From contig JADZBD010000002.1 in NCBI GenBank assembly GCA_020852255.1, positions 409,531 through 473,530 on the forward strand: a stretch of DNA of 64,000 bases. Reading direction: 5' to 3'. The position numbers and the translations under genes are program-made. The stretch's first letter is position 1, and every line of letters starts with the position of its first letter. The notes under the pieces were generated by a model. It was not told where the DNA came from, searched no databases, and saw only the letters and a program-made list of their open reading frames with translations. This document shows, in pieces, positions 1 through 8,451 of this stretch. The DNA comes from Bacteroidia bacterium. Its GTDB lineage: Bacteria; Bacteroidota; Bacteroidia; JADZBD01.

Positions 1-587
1 TCAATATATACCGCTGGACAATAACCAACGGAACCTGCCCTCCGAATACAGATGATGTAAACATTTTTGTTGATCCCTTCCCCGACGCAGCGGATGCAGG
101 ACCAGATCAGATCGTTCATATTCCATTTGCTTTCATGGATGCCACCGACCCTGTAACAGGAACCGGGCGATGGGAAGTGGAAAGCGGAAGCGGGCAGTTC
201 TCCGACGTGAACAACCCCAACAGTTCCGTTACCAACCTCAGTGCGGGTGTAAACATTTTCCGCTGGATCATGAGCAGCGGCACCTGTCCGGAAGACACGG
301 ACAAAGTAATGCTCCGGATGGATCCGCTGATGATTCCGGAAGGGTTCTCTCCCAACGGCGATCAGGTGAATGACCATTTTGAAATCAGTGGCTTACTTGA
401 ATTCAGCGAGGTAAAACTAACCGTATTCAATCGCTGGGGAACAGAAGTGTACTATTCGGCGGATTATAAGAACGACTGGAACGGAAGGAATAACGGGAAC
501 AGTGCGCTTGCGGAAGACACGTATTTCTTTATTCTGGAAATACCGAACACCTCCCCTTATAAAGGTTATGTGATATTGAAACGATGA
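1..587 (+). CDS. T9SS type-B sorted surface protein, C-terminal part (5' end outside window)
   Basis: The reading frame is open from base 3 to the TGA at 585-587, so only the last 194 residues are visible. The tail contains GFSPNGDQVNDHF followed by LTVFNRWGTEVYYS and ends in GYVILKR. This is the gliding-motility-type C-terminal domain (type-B sorting signal) found on T9SS cargo. Two short repeat-like stretches (NGTCPPNTDDVN and SSGTCPEDTDKV) precede it and suggest Ig/PKD-like or SprB-like repeats upstream. The stop overlaps the next start (ATGA), which places a PorP/SprF-family gene in the same operon; type-B cargo are commonly encoded beside such a partner. The function of the passenger is not visible. 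Confidence 0.88.
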   Translation, partial: NIYRWTITNGTCPPNTDDVNIFVDPFPDAADAGPDQIVHIPFAFMDATDPVTGTGRWEVESGSGQFSDVNNPNSSVTNLSAGVNIFRWIMSSGTCPEDTDKVMLRMDPLMIPEGFSPNGDQVNDHFEISGLLEFSEVKLTVFNRWGTEVYYSADYKNDWNGRNNGNSALAEDTYFFILEIPNTSPYKGYVILKR

Positions 588-1471
588 GAAAACGCTTTTT
601 TATACTGTTTAATGCTTTCCTTCTCTCCGCATCTGCCCAGCATCTGGAATTGCTGAGCGGAGCGAACACAGAGGCGTTTTTGTTTAATCCCGCGGCGGCG
701 GGAGAAAAGGGGTATCTTGCCTTTACCGCTGGGCGGCGATACCAGTGGCTGGGATTCGACGGCGCACCGAAGAATTTATATGTCTCTCTTCACACCCCGC
801 TGATCAGTAAAAAAGTGAATCTTGGCTTTCTGTATGTCCGTGATGAGATCGGTATTTTCACCCGCAACAGGCTGCAGGCCGCCTACGCCTTTCGCATGAA
901 AATGGGAAAATGGAATGCTGCGCTGGGTTTGAATGCCGGAGTGTCGGCAGGCCGCAGCGCCTGGTCAGGAGTGGCACTGAACCAGAATCCTGACGTTGCA
1001 TTCCCTCTCACCGATTCCAGGTTTCTTTTTCCCGAAGCAGGTGCCGGAATACAGCTGTACCATCCTGTATTTCACTTTAATTTCAGCACACAGAATCTGC
1101 TGCCGCAAGAACAACTTTCCCGTACATCCTATCCATCCTACACAACCAGCGCTGAATGGTTCATCAAGCGACCGCAGATCACATGGTCGTTACTCGGTAT
1201 GGTGCGACATTTACATCATTCGCCGGTACAGTATGAATTTCAATGGAAGGGAACCTTCAGCCAGGCCTTTACCATTGGTGCCGGATACAGAATGGGAGAT
1301 GCTCTGCTACTGATGGCCGGTTTCAAGATCAACCGGCAGATCTACCTTTATTATTCTTATGAAAACGGACTTACTCCGCTTGCGGATCAGCACACCGGTT
1401 CACATGAAATACTTTTCAGGTATGAATTTGGCTATCCTGTAAGATCCGAAGATCCCAGAACTGCGCAATGA
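584..1471 (+). CDS. PorP/SprF family type IX secretion membrane protein
   Basis: A 295-residue outer-membrane beta-barrel candidate. It has a signal peptide at residues 1-19 (MRKRFFILFNAFLLSASAQ) and the family hallmark FNPAAAGEKGY soon after cleavage, then alternating short hydrophobic strands. Length matches the PorP/SprF family (about 300 residues). SprF-like proteins act in secretion or surface attachment of type-B T9SS cargo; the gene directly upstream encodes such a cargo tail. It overlaps that gene and the downstream OmpA gene by 4 nt each, so translational coupling is likely. The specific cargo pairing is inferred from adjacency only. Confidence 0.9.
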   Translation: MRKRFFILFNAFLLSASAQHLELLSGANTEAFLFNPAAAGEKGYLAFTAGRRYQWLGFDGAPKNLYVSLHTPLISKKVNLGFLYVRDEIGIFTRNRLQAAYAFRMKMGKWNAALGLNAGVSAGRSAWSGVALNQNPDVAFPLTDSRFLFPEAGAGIQLYHPVFHFNFSTQNLLPQEQLSRTSYPSYTTSAEWFIKRPQITWSLLGMVRHLHHSPVQYEFQWKGTFSQAFTIGAGYRMGDALLLMAGFKINRQIYLYYSYENGLTPLADQHTGSHEILFRYEFGYPVRSEDPRTAQ

Positions 1472-3591
1472 AAAAAACTGTGCTCCTAACCGTTGCTAGT
1501 CTTGCAGGGCTCCTACATACGAGTGCACAGGAAGGATTTTCATTTGATTCCACAGAATATGTTGTAACTCCGGCGCCGTTCAATACTTCCGCCTCTGAAT
1601 ACGGTGCATACGGTTTCAAAGACGAAGTGTTTTTTGTCACTGACCGGGAAAACCGCTTTGGTGTTTCTCATTATGATGAGAAAACACAGCAACCCTTTCC
1701 GGACATCTATCACTGCCTGCGCAGGGATACCGGATTCAGCAAACCACACCCTTACGATGCGACCGTAAATTCTCCGTTCGCCGAAGGACCTTCGTGCATC
1801 TCTTCGGATGGCGAACTGTTCTTCTTCACAGCCACACGTCGCCCGAAAGAAATAGCCGGTAAACGTATTCTCGGGATTTACTGGTGCAAAAAAGAAGGAT
1901 CCGGGTGGTCGCCGCCTCAACTTCTCCCGTTCATCAAAGATGAATTTTCCTATGCATATCCATCGCTCAGCGCCGACGGCGATCAACTTTATTTCAGTTC
2001 AGACCGCGCGGGAGGAGCCGGAGGAATGGATATATATGTCTGCGAATTCCTCGGTAACACCTGGGGCAAGCCGGAAAACCTGGGACCGCTTATCAATTCC
2101 ACCTTCGATGAAATGTTTCCCTTCATCGAATCCTCCGGACTTCTGTTTTACTCTACTGCACGGAAATCAAAAGGAGGTCTGGATATTTTTGTAGCGGAAA
2201 AGATTTACCCCTTTGACGAATATGAAGTAGAACGACTGGGGGAGCCATTTAATACCCCTTACGATGATTTTGGTTTTTTCATTTATCCCGATCACCGCTC
2301 CGGTTATTTTTCATCCAACCGGACAGGCCAGGATGACATTTACCGGTTTCGCTCTATTCGTCCGCGCTTTGAAGACTGCATACCTACGAAACAGGTTTCC
2401 TACTGCTTTACATTTTTCGAAGAAAATTCCGCATTGGAAGGCGACACCACCCGGCTCAGTTACGAATGGGATTTCGGCAACGGTATAAAGGTTCGCGGAA
2501 AGGAAGCAGATCACTGTTTTGCACAGCCGGGAGTATACACGGTTCAATTGAACATTGTGGAGAAAGAATCCGGCCTGCTGTTCTTTACACAAGCCTCGTA
2601 TGAGATCACCGTAGATCCTGTCACCTCCCTTTTTATTGACGTACAGGATACACTGCCGGCTGGAAAGACCATCCTTTTTGATGGAGCCGGATGTGTGATT
2701 CCGAATCATAGTATAAAAGAGTACTTCTGGGAATTCGGATCCTGGCGTGAACGCCGGGGAATGCAGGTGCAGTATGCCTTCCGGAAGCCGGGAAAATACA
2801 AGGTTATACTGGGCGTAAGAGCTGTAAGTGACAGCTCAGCAGCGTCCATTTATCAATGCGTGTTTAAAGATCTGGTTGTTGTGAATGAAAAAGATTACCT
2901 GACCATCTACCGGAATAAGCCGTTCCGGCAGCAATCCGATAATACAGGGCTAAAAACCGGTCTGAACATTGACCCGAACGATGACAGTATATCGTATCGT
3001 CTGAATCTCGGGTACTCAGCATCACAAATTCCCCTTACCTCCAAAATGTTTGACGGCATTAAAGACGTGAAAGAGATCTATGCCGACGGCGTTTACCGGT
3101 ATACAGCCGGAGAAACAAAGAAAATGATCGACTTGTTCCCGTATTTTGTGAAGGCCAAACAAAAAGGCTTTCGCGACGCCAGTGTTCTCGCCTTCCGCAA
3201 TGATCAGCTCATCCCGGGGCAGGCAGGATCCCAGGTCCAGATCTTTGATTCTACAGTTGTTAAAGCATATACTGTTTTCTTTCCCAACCGTGAATTCATT
3301 CTTCTTCCCGGCCAAACAATAGTTCTTGACAGTCTGGTACGCGATTTGAAGAAGAAATCGGACCTCAGAATATTCATTTCGGGACACTCGGACAACATGG
3401 GGGATGATTACCTTAATTTCAGGCTCTCGGAAAAACGCGCACAAGTAGTGAGGGATTATCTCGTGAAAAAAGGAGTCAATTATAAGCGCATTGCCATTCG
3501 TCCGTTCGGTTCCGACGTTCCCATCGCTCCGAATGATAATGAAGACGGAAGGAAATTCAACCGGAGAACAGATATTATCGTTCACTTCTGA
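1468..3591 (+). CDS. PD40-repeat / PKD / OmpA-domain outer-membrane protein
   Basis: This is a 707-residue secreted protein with a signal peptide at about 1-20. WD40-like (PD40) propeller repeats follow at about 70-290, for example SADGDQLYFSSDRAGG and the variant GLLFYSTARKSKGGLD. PKD-like segments lie at about 310-470 (YEWDFGNG, CFAQPGVYTVQL). A C-terminal OmpA peptidoglycan-binding domain at about 600-707 contains ISGHSDNMGDDYLNFRLSEK and NRRTDIIVHF. The same architecture occurs in T9SS-associated OmpA proteins of Bacteroidota, including PorE-like ones. It likely anchors an outer-membrane assembly to peptidoglycan. Overlaps of 4 nt upstream and a 2-nt gap downstream indicate one operon. 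Confidence 0.88.
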   Translation: MKKTVLLTVASLAGLLHTSAQEGFSFDSTEYVVTPAPFNTSASEYGAYGFKDEVFFVTDRENRFGVSHYDEKTQQPFPDIYHCLRRDTGFSKPHPYDATVNSPFAEGPSCISSDGELFFFTATRRPKEIAGKRILGIYWCKKEGSGWSPPQLLPFIKDEFSYAYPSLSADGDQLYFSSDRAGGAGGMDIYVCEFLGNTWGKPENLGPLINSTFDEMFPFIESSGLLFYSTARKSKGGLDIFVAEKIYPFDEYEVERLGEPFNTPYDDFGFFIYPDHRSGYFSSNRTGQDDIYRFRSIRPRFEDCIPTKQVSYCFTFFEENSALEGDTTRLSYEWDFGNGIKVRGKEADHCFAQPGVYTVQLNIVEKESGLLFFTQASYEITVDPVTSLFIDVQDTLPAGKTILFDGAGCVIPNHSIKEYFWEFGSWRERRGMQVQYAFRKPGKYKVILGVRAVSDSSAASIYQCVFKDLVVVNEKDYLTIYRNKPFRQQSDNTGLKTGLNIDPNDDSISYRLNLGYSASQIPLTSKMFDGIKDVKEIYADGVYRYTAGETKKMIDLFPYFVKAKQKGFRDASVLAFRNDQLIPGQAGSQVQIFDSTVVKAYTVFFPNREFILLPGQTIVLDSLVRDLKKKSDLRIFISGHSDNMGDDYLNFRLSEKRAQVVRDYLVKKGVNYKRIAIRPFGSDVPIAPNDNEDGRKFNRRTDIIVHF

Positions 3592-3593
3592 CC

Positions 3594-4547
3594 ATGAAAC
3601 TGCCTTTTCTATATCTTGTCCTGCTGCTGCCGCTTCTTGCGCAAACACAGGCCCTACCCTCCTCCGAAGAGAATATTCCTTTTCTGGTAACCTTTGGGTC
3701 GGCAGCTGAAAAAAACTGGGGAGATGATGATTTCACACAGGTAGTATTCTTCTCTGTTCCTGTCGGTCGGAAAGATCCTGTTTATGTACGGATCTTTGAT
3801 GCAGATGTCGGCGGAAAACACGATGAGAACCGCTCCGGCTTCAATACACGCACCAAGTTCAGCATGTACGGAGGAAAGGGCGCACATTCCGATCCCGACG
3901 CTAAAAAAGTGAATCCGGCAGGAAACTATAAAGCCGGAGTGCTGCTGAACAGCAAATCGTTCGGCATGGATGCCACCGCAGATAATACCTGGTATACCTT
4001 CGGACCGTTTAATCCAACAGAAGGTGAGCTACAACCCGAATATGGAGGATACGTTTTCAAACTGATTGTAGAAGGTGCAGAAGGCGACGACGGCAACCTG
4101 TATAAACTGTACTTCTCCTCCAAGGAAAAAGACAATGCTCCGGTAGAGGGCGGGAACGGTTTTACCTACGAATACTGCTTTAGAACCAACGAACAGCCCA
4201 ATACGGTCTGCCATTTATATCCCTTTGTAAATCCTGCCGTTATCTCTGTAAAAGTACATACCTTCGACTTCGACAGTGAAGGAAAGATGCGTATGATCTC
4301 GGTAAAAAAGAAAGGAGAAACCCTGAAAACATCCGGTGACGGTGACTGGGCTCTCACGGAATTGAAAATTGAAAAAGAAGAATTGAATACCTCGCTGGAT
4401 GTTCAACTGATTAAGACTTCCGCGGTAGCCAATAACAACGTAGTGGTGTACATCACCAACCAGTACGGAGAAACGATGCCCTTCTTCACGATCCCCATCG
4501 GAGGAATTCCGAAGTACAAATATAAGATCGGGGTAAAGCCCAAGTGA
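3594..4547 (+). CDS. Secreted protein of unknown function in the T9SS-type operon
   Basis: I do not recognise this 317-residue protein. A signal peptide (MKLPFLYLVLLLPLLAQTQA) is clear. The mature part is rich in beta-type sequence and aspartate/glycine, for example RIFDADVGGKHDENRSGFNT and DATADNTWYTFGPFNPTEGEL. It has a Ca-binding or C2/jelly-roll look but no motif I can name. There are only two cysteines in the mature part (YEYCFRTNEQPNTVC). It sits 2 nt after the OmpA gene and overlaps the sensor gene by 4 nt, so it is made with the secretion and signalling proteins of this operon. A periplasmic or cell-surface accessory role is a guess. Confidence 0.8.
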   Translation: MKLPFLYLVLLLPLLAQTQALPSSEENIPFLVTFGSAAEKNWGDDDFTQVVFFSVPVGRKDPVYVRIFDADVGGKHDENRSGFNTRTKFSMYGGKGAHSDPDAKKVNPAGNYKAGVLLNSKSFGMDATADNTWYTFGPFNPTEGELQPEYGGYVFKLIVEGAEGDDGNLYKLYFSSKEKDNAPVEGGNGFTYEYCFRTNEQPNTVCHLYPFVNPAVISVKVHTFDFDSEGKMRMISVKKKGETLKTSGDGDWALTELKIEKEELNTSLDVQLIKTSAVANNNVVVYITNQYGETMPFFTIPIGGIPKYKYKIGVKPK

Positions 4548-7500
4548 TGAAGCGTACTCCCCTGACTCTTCTTTTCAGCATATGCCTGACTCTTCTCAGC
4601 GCGCAAACCTATAATTTTCGTGTTTTCGGAATTGATGAAGGACTTGCCAATCCCTATGTGTATCACATTACACAGGATACCATGGGGTTTCTCTATGCCG
4701 CCACCGGTGACGGCCTTTCCGTTTTTGGAGGCAACCGCTTTGTAAATATCACACAGGCGGAAGGACTTGCAGAGAATTTCATAAACACCCAGTATCTCGA
4801 CCGAGGCGGAAATCTCTGGCTGGGCCATTACCAGAAGGGGATTACCGTAAAGCACGGCATAAAATTCCTGGACCTCCGGCTGGCCGGGCTTCAAAGCGTC
4901 AGGATCACCAGGATCCTTGAGGATTCTTCAGGAAACTTTCTTATTTCCACGTTCGGGCAGGGAGTGATGAGCATACCTTCCCATGGAACGCCCGGTTTTA
5001 TCACCGGATTACCTTCAGACATGATCAACGACATTGAGATTACCCTGGACGGTAAACTCCTGGTTGCTACCAATGAATCCTTTGGCGTTTACCGGCTCAA
5101 TCCGGAAATGACAAAAGCAGAAGCGATCTATGAGCTGAAAGAGCATGCGGGTAAAAACACCCAGCAAATTATCCGCAAAGGAGCGAATGATTATTTCATT
5201 ACCGTAATGGGAATTGGAATTGTTCACCTGGAGTACTTGCAGGGCGAATGCCGGCTCCGTCCGTTCAACAATGATCTTTTCAAGGGATCTGTCTTTGATA
5301 TCCGCGACGGGGTGATAGACAACGACGGAAACCTCTGGCTGGCAAGCTTCGGAGAAGGACTGAAAAAACTGATTCCGGGAGACGATAAATTTGAGATTGC
5401 AACCCTTTTCGTGATTGATCATGAAAATGGGCTTCCTACGGATCATCTGCAAAGTCTCTTCTTCGACCGTGAAGGAAACCTATGGATCGGGACCTACGGG
5501 AAGGGACTGGTACAGATGATTAACGAACGGTTTTCGCTGTTTACGGGTTTTGGAACGGAGCTGGACCCGGGCGTGTACTCTGCTTGTTCCGATGCTACCG
5601 GCAATCTCTGGATTGGCACCCGTAACGGACTGGTAAGGTTTGTTCCCGGATCGAGACAGAACGACCTCCACCCGATTGCAGGAATTGAACAAGAAAAAAT
5701 CACGGCTCTTCAGCCGGATAATCAAGGAAAAATATGGGCGGGAAGCGAAAGCGGGATGCTGTACGTGGTGGATGCGGAAACGAAAAAAGTGATCCGGCAT
5801 TCTCTCTCCGGAAAATCAAAATACATCAATACCATTGACCGGGTGTACGATAAACTTTACATCGCCACGTCTGCAGGATTATTCATTATAAACCTGAAGA
5901 ACGGGGAAACCGAAACACTAACAACCAATGAAGGATTGCTGCACAACAACGTAGTTAACACCTTATACAGTTACGAAGGAAAATTGTGGATAGCATCCCA
6001 TGAAACACCGCCATACTTTTTTATGGACGGAAAGGCAGAAGTATTTAATAACGTTCCGGGCATACGCACTTTTGACCTGAACGACCTGGCTGAAGATAAG
6101 GACGGCCACATTTGGATCGCTACGGGAGGCGACGGACTGTTCCGCTACAACGGTAGCGAGTTCCTTCATTATTCCATAGAAACAGGGCTGGGTTCCAACT
6201 TTTGCTATGCGGTGGTGGTGGATGTGAACGGAAACGTATGGGTGACCCATAAAAACGGAGTCAGCCGGATGAAACGTGGTGAAACATGGTTTGAACATAT
6301 CGGCAAGAGCAAAGGCATACTTTCATCAGAAAACAATCTGAGCGCAGTGTACGCCGATCCCACCGGCACCGTATTTTTCGGAACAGAAAACGGTGTGGTA
6401 AAGTATGACCCGCGGAAAGAAAAGATGAACCCGGTAGAAAATAAGACAAGCATTCTCGGCATCACACTCAACGGAAAATATATCGGGTTGCCTGAAGATA
6501 CGCTGATCGAATACGGCGACCATTCGGTTCGCATTGATTTCATAGGCGTGTGTCTTTCAGATCCGTCGCAGGTACGCTACCGGTATATATTGGAGGGCTT
6601 TGATCCCGGCTGGGCAGAAACGGACCACACGCAGCGCTTTATCTCCTATCCCCGTCTTACAGATGGGATCTACACATTCCGTTTACTGAGCCGCAACAAT
6701 ACGGGAGCATGGAACAAACAGCCGGTGACCATTTCATTCCGGATTAACATGCCCATATGGAAACGCTGGTATTTTTTTGTTTTCTGCGCTGCCATTATTA
6801 CCACCATCAGTATCCTGTACACCCGCATGCGTACCCGCCGCCTGGTAAAACAGCGGCAGATCCTTCAGCAGCAGGTACACGAGCAAACGCTGGTGATCCG
6901 CAGAGAAAAGGAAGAAGTAGAGAGGATCAACGCGATTGTGGAAGAAAAAAACCGCGATATCACCAGTTCCATCAATTACGCGGTGAAGATCCAGGAGGCC
7001 ACACTTCCCAAAACGCAACTGATGGAGAAGGTGATCAACGGGATCATTTTTTACAGGCCGAGGGATATTGTGAGCGGTGATTTTTTCTGGTACTACATAC
7101 TCGAAGATGAGCGGTTGGTGGTGGTTGCGGCCGACTGTACGGGTCACGGTGTTCCAGGCGCATTTGTTAGTCTGGTGGGAAAAATGCTGCTGGACAAGAT
7201 CATCATTGAGCGCAAGATCACCGAACCTTCAAAGATCCTGAAGATGATGGATGAAGGGATCAAAGAAAGCCTGCATCAGAAGGGGGAAGATCTGACCAGT
7301 CAGGACGGCATGGAGCTGGCATTGCTGATAATTGATACAGATCGTAAAGGACTCGTATTCAGCACCGCCAACAGACCCGTCTTGGTCGTTCGAAAAGGGG
7401 TATTAAGCGAATATTCCGGATCTCCTTTCGGAATTGGCGGAACCTATGGTAAATTGCACAAGGAATTCGGAGAGGAAAGGGTTGAATTACAGGCAGGAGA

Positions 7501-7711
7501 CATGATCTTTATATTCTCGGACGGGTACGCCGACCAGTTCGGAGGGGAAAGAGGCAGGAAATTTTCGACCAAAAACCTGAAGAATCTTCTGACAGAAACG
7601 GCGAATTCGAAACTGGAAGAACAACGAGCCATTATAACAGGTACTTTTGACCGGTGGAAGGGGGAACAGAAACAAATTGATGATGTATTGCTGATTGGTA
7701 TCAGGATATAA
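4544..7711 (+). CDS. Two-component-regulator-propeller sensor with SpoIIE-type PP2C phosphatase domain
   Basis: This 1055-residue membrane sensor has a signal peptide at 1-20. A large periplasmic beta-propeller region (about 25-660) carries repeated GNLWLG, GNLWIGT and GHIWIAT blades. A Y_Y_Y-type domain (YRYILEGFDPGWAETD, about 680-735) precedes one membrane helix (about 742-762) and a charged coiled coil (about 765-830). The C-terminal SpoIIE phosphatase (about 840-1055) has the metal-binding motifs VSGDFFW, AADCTGHGVPGAFVS and FIFSDGYADQFGG. In hybrid sensors this periplasmic module drives a histidine kinase; here it drives a Ser/Thr phosphatase. The next gene, 11 nt on, encodes a SiaC-like protein, the type of substrate such phosphatases use in the Pseudomonas Sia system. 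Confidence 0.92.
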   Translation: MMKRTPLTLLFSICLTLLSAQTYNFRVFGIDEGLANPYVYHITQDTMGFLYAATGDGLSVFGGNRFVNITQAEGLAENFINTQYLDRGGNLWLGHYQKGITVKHGIKFLDLRLAGLQSVRITRILEDSSGNFLISTFGQGVMSIPSHGTPGFITGLPSDMINDIEITLDGKLLVATNESFGVYRLNPEMTKAEAIYELKEHAGKNTQQIIRKGANDYFITVMGIGIVHLEYLQGECRLRPFNNDLFKGSVFDIRDGVIDNDGNLWLASFGEGLKKLIPGDDKFEIATLFVIDHENGLPTDHLQSLFFDREGNLWIGTYGKGLVQMINERFSLFTGFGTELDPGVYSACSDATGNLWIGTRNGLVRFVPGSRQNDLHPIAGIEQEKITALQPDNQGKIWAGSESGMLYVVDAETKKVIRHSLSGKSKYINTIDRVYDKLYIATSAGLFIINLKNGETETLTTNEGLLHNNVVNTLYSYEGKLWIASHETPPYFFMDGKAEVFNNVPGIRTFDLNDLAEDKDGHIWIATGGDGLFRYNGSEFLHYSIETGLGSNFCYAVVVDVNGNVWVTHKNGVSRMKRGETWFEHIGKSKGILSSENNLSAVYADPTGTVFFGTENGVVKYDPRKEKMNPVENKTSILGITLNGKYIGLPEDTLIEYGDHSVRIDFIGVCLSDPSQVRYRYILEGFDPGWAETDHTQRFISYPRLTDGIYTFRLLSRNNTGAWNKQPVTISFRINMPIWKRWYFFVFCAAIITTISILYTRMRTRRLVKQRQILQQQVHEQTLVIRREKEEVERINAIVEEKNRDITSSINYAVKIQEATLPKTQLMEKVINGIIFYRPRDIVSGDFFWYYILEDERLVVVAADCTGHGVPGAFVSLVGKMLLDKIIIERKITEPSKILKMMDEGIKESLHQKGEDLTSQDGMELALLIIDTDRKGLVFSTANRPVLVVRKGVLSEYSGSPFGIGGTYGKLHKEFGEERVELQAGDMIFIFSDGYADQFGGERGRKFSTKNLKNLLTETANSKLEEQRAIITGTFDRWKGEQKQIDDVLLIGIRI

Positions 7712-7722
7712 AGGAGAGAAAA

Positions 7723-8133
7723 ATGGATACTTCTAACGTCACACAAAAAATGCAAACGCTGGAGATCAAGCCAACGGAGCGGACACCCTGGGTGATTGTA
7801 GACCGAGAGTTTCAGCTTTTCTACATTGCCGGCAATTCATTTCCCGATAACGTACTTGAATTTTACCAGCCTGTTTTGAAATGGATTGATGAGTATGTGA
7901 ACAATCCGGATCCCAAGATGCTGTTTCATTTTCGTTTCAACTATGTAAATTCTTCCACAAAAAAACTGTTGCAGCTGATCATGACAAAGCTGTCCAAAGT
8001 GCATACTTCCGGTAAAGTAGTTCGGGTGCTATGGGAATCAAAAGAAACGGATGAAGACCTTGTGGATATGGGCCGTGAATTTGCCCTGATGTACGATTTT
8101 CCTGTAAAAGTTCAGGAGAGTCCCGCCGAGTAA
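7723..8133 (+). CDS. SiaC-like regulatory phosphoprotein (DUF1987)
   Basis: A 136-residue cytosolic protein matching the SiaC/DUF1987 pattern: TPWVIVDREFQLFYIAGNSFP near the N terminus, FHFRFNYVNSSTKKLLQLI at about 68-86, and a C-terminal GREFALMYDFPVKV. In Pseudomonas, SiaC is phosphorylated by the kinase SiaB and dephosphorylated by the SpoIIE-type phosphatase SiaA. The NSST run (residues 76-79) is the likely phospho-acceptor neighbourhood by analogy. The gene lies 11 nt after the propeller-phosphatase gene with AAGGAGAG before the ATG. No SiaB-like kinase is seen in the window, so the opposing kinase must lie elsewhere or be absent. Confidence 0.85.
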   Translation: MDTSNVTQKMQTLEIKPTERTPWVIVDREFQLFYIAGNSFPDNVLEFYQPVLKWIDEYVNNPDPKMLFHFRFNYVNSSTKKLLQLIMTKLSKVHTSGKVVRVLWESKETDEDLVDMGREFALMYDFPVKVQESPAE

Positions 8134-8181
8134 TTAGTCTATATGTTTGATTTTTAGACGTTTATGCAAAGGCATTTCTAT

Positions 8182-8212
8182 TTTGCAATCCACCTCAATT
8201 ACTCTATTTTTG
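8182..8212 (+). promoter_or_regulatory. Bacteroidota-type promoter of tRNA-Glu
   Basis: A -33 element TTTTGC (8181-8186) and a perfect -7 box TATTTTTG (8205-8212, TAnnTTTG) are separated by 19 nt. The tRNA 5' end is 15 nt downstream of the box. Spacing and sequence fit the principal sigma factor of Bacteroidota. Confidence 0.75.
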
Positions 8213-8227
8213 CAACCCTCTAATCAC

Positions 8228-8299
8228 GGCCCGTTCGTCTAGGGGTTAGGACATCTCCCTTTCACGGAGGAAACAGGGGTTCAATTCCCCTACGGGCTA
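8228..8299 (+). tRNA. tRNA-Glu (anticodon UUC)
   Basis: This 72-nt cloverleaf has acceptor GGCCCGT (8228-8234) paired to ACGGGCT (8292-8298), with one G-U pair at the end. The anticodon stem TCTCC/GGAGG encloses loop CTTTCAC, giving anticodon TTC. The T arm is GGGG-TTCAATT-CCCC. The discriminator is A (8299) and no CCA is encoded. The 3' 13 nt (8288-8300) recur near 15.64 kb, so this gene may have been an integration target. Confidence 0.95.
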
Positions 8300-8312
8300 C
8301 TAGGTGACAATT

Positions 8313-8350
8313 AAACCCTCTGCATCTCAAGTGATTGCAGAGGGTTTTTA
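8313..8350 (+). terminator. Rho-independent terminator after tRNA-Glu
   Basis: AAACCCTCTGCA (8313-8324) pairs perfectly with TGCAGAGGGTTT (8336-8347), giving a 12-bp stem with an 11-nt loop that runs into a T tract. It ends the tRNA transcript. Confidence 0.9.
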
Positions 8351-8356
8351 ATTTAA

Positions 8357-8376
8357 GGGGACAGTGGAGGGGACAG
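8357..8376 (+). repeat. Two direct copies of GGGGACAG, 12 nt apart
   Basis: GGGGACAG occurs at 8357-8364 and 8369-8376, just past the tRNA terminator. Short phased direct repeats next to a tRNA can be arm-type recombinase sites. No integrase is present to support that, so the function is unknown. Confidence 0.5.
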
Positions 8377-8410
8377 AAATTTGCTATAGATTCTGTCTAT
8401 CTTAGTACAG

Positions 8411-8418
8411 TAGATTTG
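8411..8418 (+). promoter_or_regulatory. -7 promoter box (TAGATTTG) upstream of the secreted paralogue
   Basis: TAGATTTG fits TAnnTTTG and lies 61 nt before the ATG at 8480. The best -33 candidate (TTTG, 8380-8383) is 27 nt away, which is too far, so this is a weak call. Confidence 0.35.
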
Positions 8419-8451
8419 AATAGCTGCTGCCTTTCATAACTTCCTATTCAC

